From the NCBI GenBank assembly GCA_003537645.1, contig DPRM01000055.1:1-11983 (forward strand): a DNA stretch of 11,983 nt, given 5' to 3'. The first letter of the stretch is position 1, and each line of letters begins with the position of its first letter. The DNA is from Prolixibacteraceae bacterium (GTDB lineage Bacteria; Bacteroidota; Bacteroidia; Bacteroidales; Prolixibacteraceae). Below, piece after piece: positions 6,695 through 11,983 of the stretch. The notes beneath the pieces were generated by a model. It was not told the origin of the DNA, made no database searches, and was given only the letters and a program-made list of their open reading frames with translations. The position numbers and the translations under genes were made by a program.

Positions 6695-9600
6695 ATGAAA
6701 AAAAACGCTTCATTAAAGAGTAGGCTTTGTTTTCGTCGAGCCTGTACATTTTTACTCATTCTGATGAGTGTGCAGGTCTCTGCCAAGGTGGCAGAAACTG
6801 GCGGACAACGCCAGATCGAATCAATTCAACAGAAAAACATCACCGGTAAAGTAACTGACAATACCGGAAAACCTGTTCCAGGGGCAACCGTAATCGTGAA
6901 AGGAACCACCTCCGGATCCATCACCGATGAAAACGGGCAATACACATTAAATAACGTTTCATCCAACTCGGTTCTCGTATTTTCCTTCGTTGGAATGAAA
7001 ACGTTTGAAATCAAAGCAGGAAACCAAAGCACTATTGATGCGGTTTTGGTTGACGAATCTATTGGTTTGGAAGAAGTTGTGGCCGTAGGTTACGGAACGC
7101 AAAAGAAAGCATCGATAACGGGTTCAGTAGCCTCCATCAGAAATGAAGAGCTTATCAGAACCAAGTCAGAGAATGTTGTAAATATGCTAACTGGTAAATT
7201 GCCCGGCGTGCGCGTTGTGCAAAAGAGCAGTGCGCCTGGTGCTTATGATTCAACGATTGATATTCGTGGTATGGGTGCCCCGCTGTTTGTGATCGATGGG
7301 ATTACCCGCGACCAGTCCTATTTTGCCCGCATGGATCCGCAGGAAATCGAGAGCATCTCCGTACTAAAGGACGGTTCGGCAGCTATCTACGGTTTACGTG
7401 CTGCCAATGGGGTAATTCTGATTACAACGAAAAGCGGTATCTCACAAGCCGGGAAAGTAGAATTCTCCTACACAGGTAACTATTCGGTACAACAAGCCCT
7501 GTATGTGCCCGAAGGAGTAGGGGCAGTAGATCACATGATGTTGAGAAATGAGAATACTTTCCAAAACTTCGCAACAAACTATTTAGTACGCCAGAATCCG
7601 GTTTTCAGCCAGGCAGATATGCAGCCATACCTCGATGGAAAACCATCGTACAACTGGATGGATGCAGCCTTCGAGAAAAACACACCGCAACAACAACATA
7701 ACTTCAGTGTAAATGGTGGCAGTGACAAATTACGCTATTTCATGAGTCTTGGATATGCCAATCAGGAAGGTAACTACAAAGGTGGAGGCTATAATTCCGA
7801 TCGCTGGAACTTCCGGTCAACGGTAGATGCACAGCTTACCAAAGATTTGAGCGCGAAAGTAACAGTTGGCGCCATTTTGGACGAAACTAACCGTCCAAAC
7901 TCAACCAGTTGGTCAACCATGAAAGCAGCATGGCTGATGCGCCCCGATGCACCGTTATATGCCAACGACAATCCTAATTATCTGAATGGAGATGCATCTA
8001 CTTTGTATGTCGGTCGAAACGTTCTGGCAGAAATCGATCCGGCAATAAGTGGTACCAACCAAACCAACAACCGAAGGCTTAACGGTACACTTCAATTAAA
8101 CTACAACATACCTAATGTCAAAGGCTTATCGCTAAAAGGATCATACGACTATGCGATGGAACTTCCCGACGAAACCCGATTTAAAAAGAGCTACAATTTA
8201 TTTAATTATAATCCTGGCACCGAGGTCTATGTTCCGGTTGTTGTCAACTCGCCTTCAAGTATCGAAAGAAATGCCGAATTTAATTTCGATACCGATATGC
8301 AATTAGGTGTACATTACGACACCAAATTTGGAGAACACGATGTAAAGAGCTTTTTGATCTTCGAAGAAGCATACAGTAAATGGGACTATTTCAGGGCTTA
8401 CCGCGAGTTATTGATTGACTCGGAATACCTGTTTGCAGGCGAAGCGCTGAACCAGGAAGGTACCGGCGGTACACCTGGCGATCGTTCGAGCCAGTCGTTG
8501 ATTGGTTCGTTAACCTATGCTTACAGTGGAAAATACCTGGTCGATTTCAGGTTTCGTTACGATGGATCTTCCCGGTTCCCTGAGGGTAAACGTTGGGGAT
8601 TTTTCCCATCTGTTTCTGCCGGTTGGCGCATAAGCGAAGAAAGTTTCATGAAAGAAAGCCTTCCTGTAATCAGTAATTTAAAATTACGTGCTTCGTACGG
8701 AGAAATGGGCGACGATGGTTCAGCAGCCAACTATCCTCCGGTTTTGGGCTACGGCTTAACCACCCGCATTGGTTGGATGTTTGGCGATGCATTGAGTGGC
8801 GGACTTCAGCCACAGGCAATTCCAAACCCGAATCTTACCTGGTACGAGATCAAAATGTACAATGTAGGATTGGATTTTGGTGTATTCCAAAACAAACTAA
8901 GCGGCTCTTTTGAACTTTTCAGACGCGATAGAACTGGATTACTGGCAACAAGCGATGTAGTTGTTCCCGGTACAGTTGGAGCTAACCTTCCGCAGGCAAA
9001 CCTTAATGCCGACCGTAATTTCGGATGGGAGTTAATGCTCACCTGGCGTGACCAGATCAAAGATTTCGGGTACTATATCAATCCACTAATTTCTTCAACC
9101 AGAAGTATGCGTACCGATTGGCTCGAAACAGTGGCCAATAACCAGTTCGACTACTGGCGCAACCGTACCAGTGGCCGATACAATAACATCTGGTGGGGGA
9201 ACGAATCTGCACACATGTTTACAAATATGGAAGAAATCAGAAATTACAATATTCCAATGGGACAGGGCTCTACTCCGGGCGATTGGGTTCTTAATGACTG
9301 GAACGGCGATGGTGTAATTAATACCGGCGATGAGCATCCGATTGCAACAACAGGGTTGCCACTCTTCAACTACGGTATTAACCTGGGCTGCTCGTGGAAG
9401 AATTTTGACCTGGCCGCGAATTTCCAGGGATCTTATGGCGTATATGTTGAGTATGGTGAAGTGTTAATCTCGCCACTGTCATTTGGCGGAAATAACTCCT
9501 TGTCGTACTTTATGGACAGGTGGCGTCCGGCTGACCCCAATGCCGACTTTTTTAGTACAACAACCGAATGGATACCGGGATATTATCCGGTTACTGGCCA

Positions 9601-9883
9601 CGATGGCCGCCGTACTGGTACTAACCTTGTGCAAAATGCTTCATACATGCGTTTAAAAACTTTGGAGCTGGGTTACACTTTACCAAAGAATTTATTTTCG
9701 AAAGCCGGAATAAAGGATTTAAGGGTTTATTTAAGCGGATATAACCTATTGACATTTACCGGATTGAAAGATGTTGACCCAGAGCGCCCGGGGGCAGCAG
9801 GCGGAGCATCTACCAATACAGTCGATGTTTATAATTACCCGGTTAATAAAACCTTTACAATTGGCGCAAGCATTAAATTCTAA
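6695..9883 (+). CDS. SusC/RagA-family TonB-linked outer membrane transporter
   Basis: A 1062-residue TonB-dependent outer membrane beta-barrel importing oligomers captured by its SusD partner. The signal peptide is residues 1-30 (RRACTFLLILMSVQVSA). After a short linker comes the carboxypeptidase-regulatory-like beta domain (about 48-120; NITGKVTDNTGKPVPGATV and SITDENGQYTL), then the TonB-box region LEEVVAVGYGTQKK (125-138). The plug is about 139-247 (MLTGKLPGVRVV, IDIRGMG, PLFVIDGI, SISVLKDGSAAIYGLRAANG, ITTKSG). The remainder is barrel, with the family-typical DWNGDGVINTGDEHP near residue 870. It ends TFTIGASIKF, with the C-terminal Phe expected for barrel assembly. Length is normal. There is no N-terminal STN domain, so it is not the signalling type that works with an ECF sigma/anti-sigma pair. 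The SusD gene starts 3 bases after the stop. Substrate cannot be read from sequence. Confidence 0.97.
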   Translation: MKKNASLKSRLCFRRACTFLLILMSVQVSAKVAETGGQRQIESIQQKNITGKVTDNTGKPVPGATVIVKGTTSGSITDENGQYTLNNVSSNSVLVFSFVGMKTFEIKAGNQSTIDAVLVDESIGLEEVVAVGYGTQKKASITGSVASIRNEELIRTKSENVVNMLTGKLPGVRVVQKSSAPGAYDSTIDIRGMGAPLFVIDGITRDQSYFARMDPQEIESISVLKDGSAAIYGLRAANGVILITTKSGISQAGKVEFSYTGNYSVQQALYVPEGVGAVDHMMLRNENTFQNFATNYLVRQNPVFSQADMQPYLDGKPSYNWMDAAFEKNTPQQQHNFSVNGGSDKLRYFMSLGYANQEGNYKGGGYNSDRWNFRSTVDAQLTKDLSAKVTVGAILDETNRPNSTSWSTMKAAWLMRPDAPLYANDNPNYLNGDASTLYVGRNVLAEIDPAISGTNQTNNRRLNGTLQLNYNIPNVKGLSLKGSYDYAMELPDETRFKKSYNLFNYNPGTEVYVPVVVNSPSSIERNAEFNFDTDMQLGVHYDTKFGEHDVKSFLIFEEAYSKWDYFRAYRELLIDSEYLFAGEALNQEGTGGTPGDRSSQSLIGSLTYAYSGKYLVDFRFRYDGSSRFPEGKRWGFFPSVSAGWRISEESFMKESLPVISNLKLRASYGEMGDDGSAANYPPVLGYGLTTRIGWMFGDALSGGLQPQAIPNPNLTWYEIKMYNVGLDFGVFQNKLSGSFELFRRDRTGLLATSDVVVPGTVGANLPQANLNADRNFGWELMLTWRDQIKDFGYYINPLISSTRSMRTDWLETVANNQFDYWRNRTSGRYNNIWWGNESAHMFTNMEEIRNYNIPMGQGSTPGDWVLNDWNGDGVINTGDEHPIATTGLPLFNYGINLGCSWKNFDLAANFQGSYGVYVEYGEVLISPLSFGGNNSLSYFMDRWRPADPNADFFSTTTEWIPGYYPVTGHDGRRTGTNLVQNASYMRLKTLELGYTLPKNLFSKAGIKDLRVYLSGYNLLTFTGLKDVDPERPGAAGGASTNTVDVYNYPVNKTFTIGASIKF

Positions 9884-9886
9884 AAA

Positions 9887-11809
9887 ATGAGAATCATGAA
9901 AATAAAACTTTTAATATTTACATTGATATTTGGGTTTGCTGTTTCTTCATGCGAGGAGCTGGAGTTGAAACCCAAGGGTATCTTAGGCGAGCCCGAACTA
10001 TTTGGTACCGCGTATGGTGTGCAGAAATACTTCGTTCAATCATACATGAAACTCCCGATTGAGGATTTCATTTATTACGCGATCAATTCTCCGAGTAACA
10101 ATTTTGGTTATAAAGGCTACATGCCAGGCAACAATAATTACTGGCAGGCATACAAGAATAGCCTTGCCAGCATGAGTGGTGAAATTTACGGGTGGAACGT
10201 TGACATCAAAGAGGAAGGTGTTGGTTACTGGCCATACGACGATATCCGCATCGTAAATGTTTTTATCAATAATTTCCCCAATTACAAAAGCAAGTACGAC
10301 GATGCTACCTATAATTCATTAATGGGTGAAGCCCGTTTTCTGCGTGCATTCTTTTATCAGGGAATGGCCAAACGTTACGGAGGTGTTCCAATTGTTACCG
10401 AAGTACAGGATCCTGTAACCGCTACAGCAGAAGAGTTGCAGGTACCACGTGCTACAGAGTATGATACCTGGAAATTTATCTATGAAGACCTGAAGTTTGC
10501 GATGGAAAACATGAAGCCAACAAGCGTTTCGGGTCGTGCAAACAAATATGTGGCTGCCGCTTTAATGTCACGCTCGATGCTTTATGCCGGAAGGGTTGCC
10601 AAATATACCCAGTATTTGGGTTTTGGCGCCGATGCCGCAGTGCAGGGAGGTTTTGCAGGAATGGATCCTTCAAAAGCCAATGAATTTTTCCAGTATGCTT
10701 ACGATGCCGGTTTGCTTATTAAATCCGGACCTTACGCACTTTATACCAAGAATTATCCCGACAAAGCCACCAACTTTGCAAACCTCTTTTTGGACAAAAC
10801 TTCGCCCGAGACCATGTTCTCTAAAGGGTACGACGGCTTAACTTTTGGCCATTGCTACGATGCGCTGATGAGCCCCAACCCCGATTTTTCTTCATTTGTG
10901 GGTGCCGAAGGCGGTCCGGTATTGCAACACATGCAATTGTACGACTTCCCGGCCCTTACCGACGAACAAGGTAAACCCGTACGTTTCGCCAAACGCAGCG
11001 ACATAAAAAATGAAATGGAGCCACGTTTACTGGGTACTTGCTATTTTGACGGCGATGAGCTTCGCGGAAAAACATTCGACATCCAAAAAGGCATTTACGT
11101 TAAATATACCGGAACGGCTGCTGATGCCCAAAATGGGAGCAATGCTGCACCTATAAATGCTACTTCAAACCGTAAATTGGGTAACAAGGGCGATAAATAC
11201 AATGGCGTTCTTATCACTGGTAATCACGGATTGCATGCGAACAAAGGCGGTGAGAACAATGCCTTTATGGGAGCTTTTATCCGTAAATACGTTGATGTGA
11301 ATAGGCCTGCAGCACTGGCAAACGTGAACAAATCGACTACATCGTGGATTGCTTTTCGTCTGGGCGAAATTTATTTGAATACAGCAGAAGCGGCTTACGA
11401 ACTGGGTAAACGGACTGAAGCTTTTGATTATGTCGAAGCTATCCGTGAACGTGCCGGTTGCAAGGTTACACGCCCTGCCATTGATCAGGCAACGAGCAGC
11501 ACTTATGGCTACCCGATTGAGGCAAGCTTACAGTTTATCCGCGATGAACGTGGCCGCGAATTATATGGCGAGAACCATTACTGGTGGGATCTCAAAACCT
11601 GGAGAACTACCGATCAGGTGCTGAATAACCGTTATTTAAGGGCGCTAGCTTGCTATTATGTTTTTGATGAGGGCAAGTACATCTACCTTGATGAGATTAA
11701 CAGGGATAACCGTACCAAAACGGCCGCGAAACGTTCGGCTTATGAGAAAATTCCACAGGGTGAAATCAACAAAAACCCAAAACTGTTACCTCAAAATCCG
11801 CTTTATTAA
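9887..11809 (+). CDS. SusD/RagB-family surface glycan-binding lipoprotein
   Basis: A 640-residue outer-surface lipoprotein that binds substrate and forms the lid on the neighbouring SusC. The leader MRIMKIKLLIFTLIFGFAVSSC has a lipobox with Cys22, followed by EELE, acidic residues of the kind that direct lipoproteins to the cell surface in this phylum. Family landmarks: MGEARFLRAFFYQGMAKRYG (146-165), RANKYVAAALMSRSMLYAG (217-235, helical repeat), WIAFRLGEIYLNTAEAAYEL (487-506), AIRERAG (518-524), FIRDERGRELYGENHYWWDL (550-569) and the terminal IPQGEINKNPKLLPQNP (622-638). At 640 residues it is somewhat longer than the roughly 500-600 usual. The start is ATG 9887; a second ATG at 9896 gives an equally good leader (MKIKLL). 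With only 3 bases after susC, the two are co-transcribed. Substrate unknown. Confidence 0.96.
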   Translation: MRIMKIKLLIFTLIFGFAVSSCEELELKPKGILGEPELFGTAYGVQKYFVQSYMKLPIEDFIYYAINSPSNNFGYKGYMPGNNNYWQAYKNSLASMSGEIYGWNVDIKEEGVGYWPYDDIRIVNVFINNFPNYKSKYDDATYNSLMGEARFLRAFFYQGMAKRYGGVPIVTEVQDPVTATAEELQVPRATEYDTWKFIYEDLKFAMENMKPTSVSGRANKYVAAALMSRSMLYAGRVAKYTQYLGFGADAAVQGGFAGMDPSKANEFFQYAYDAGLLIKSGPYALYTKNYPDKATNFANLFLDKTSPETMFSKGYDGLTFGHCYDALMSPNPDFSSFVGAEGGPVLQHMQLYDFPALTDEQGKPVRFAKRSDIKNEMEPRLLGTCYFDGDELRGKTFDIQKGIYVKYTGTAADAQNGSNAAPINATSNRKLGNKGDKYNGVLITGNHGLHANKGGENNAFMGAFIRKYVDVNRPAALANVNKSTTSWIAFRLGEIYLNTAEAAYELGKRTEAFDYVEAIRERAGCKVTRPAIDQATSSTYGYPIEASLQFIRDERGRELYGENHYWWDLKTWRTTDQVLNNRYLRALACYYVFDEGKYIYLDEINRDNRTKTAAKRSAYEKIPQGEINKNPKLLPQNPLY

Positions 11810-11834
11810 TAATTAACCATTGAAAAAAATACAC

Positions 11835-11983
11835 ATGAAAAATATACTGTATTTACTAATTATGGCTCTCCTGTTGTCATTCACTGCATGTCAGGAAATC
11901 GATAACTGGGAAGAACCAAGCGCCCGGTTATATGGAAATGTAATCGATAAATATACCAGCACCAATCTGTTGATGGATCAAAA
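11835..11983 (+). CDS. Start of a small SusD-associated lipoprotein, DUF3823-like (truncated by the right edge)
   Basis: An ATG at 11835, 25 bases after the susD stop, opens a frame that runs off the window (49 codons visible). MKNILYLLIMALLLSFTAC is a lipoprotein signal with Cys19 (FTAC, a slightly unusual lipobox). The mature start reads QEIDNWEEPSARLYGNVIDK. The pattern of Cys, acidic/Asn residues, D-N-[YW]-x-x-P-x-A-x-L-x-G-x-V-I-D matches how DUF3823 lipoproteins begin, and these commonly follow susD. They are thought to be accessory surface proteins with an unclear role. With only the first 49 residues visible, the family call is moderate; that it is a lipoprotein in the same operon is well supported. 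Confidence 0.8.
   Translation, partial: MKNILYLLIMALLLSFTACQEIDNWEEPSARLYGNVIDKYTSTNLLMDQ

Noticed and set aside
1..11983. CRISPR array, tRNA or rRNA genes, prophage or plasmid origin
   Set aside because: I saw no regularly spaced repeats, no cloverleaf-like or rRNA-like stretch, and no phage or replication genes on either strand.

Overview
The window looks like a chromosomal segment of a Bacteroidota bacterium. A marine or anaerobic Marinilabiliales/Prolixibacteraceae-type genome is my guess, but only the phylum is firm. The evidence is an adjacent SusC/SusD pair, acidic residues after the lipoprotein cysteine of SusD, A-rich leaders without a Shine-Dalgarno, a TAnnTTTG-type promoter ahead of susC, and a giant Ig/PKD-like/YDG surface protein. 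Base composition is moderately AT-rich, with very AT-rich intergenic stretches.

Layout: (a) 1-1646, minus strand: the first 548 codons of a very long secreted repeat protein (signal peptide, beta-sandwich modules, PKD-like, Ig-like, start of a YDG repeat), running off the left edge. (b) 1647-2351: a gene-poor AT-rich gap with a direct repeat, an inverted repeat and a strong bidirectional terminator at 2281-2319. (c) 2352-3206, minus strand: an exported TIM-barrel sugar phosphate isomerase/epimerase-like protein with a Tat-like leader. (d) 3247-3573, minus strand: the decayed C-terminal part of an IS1595/ISXO2-type transposase, broken by an in-frame ochre codon. (e) 3738-6293, plus strand: an unusual single-chain transmembrane regulator. 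It has a ConA/LamG-like and Kelch-like periplasmic part, one membrane helix, and a cytoplasmic SARP-like winged helix plus BTAD-like helical domain. (f) 6294-6694: a roughly 400-base leader/promoter region with candidate operators, a promoter and a hairpin. (g) 6695-9883 SusC, 9887-11809 SusD, and 11835 to the right edge a lipoprotein start resembling DUF3823. These three are tightly spaced and form one operon.

Working model (inference): the SusCD/DUF3823 operon imports an unidentified glycan or glycoconjugate. The membrane-bound regulator just upstream senses a ligand outside the inner membrane and acts on the 6294-6694 region. SusC has no N-terminal STN signalling domain, so it is not built for the classical ECF-sigma/anti-sigma relay, and no hybrid two-component or SusR-like gene is visible here. 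The regulator is the most interesting item. I cannot tell the substrate, because no glycoside hydrolase, lyase or sulfatase lies inside the window.
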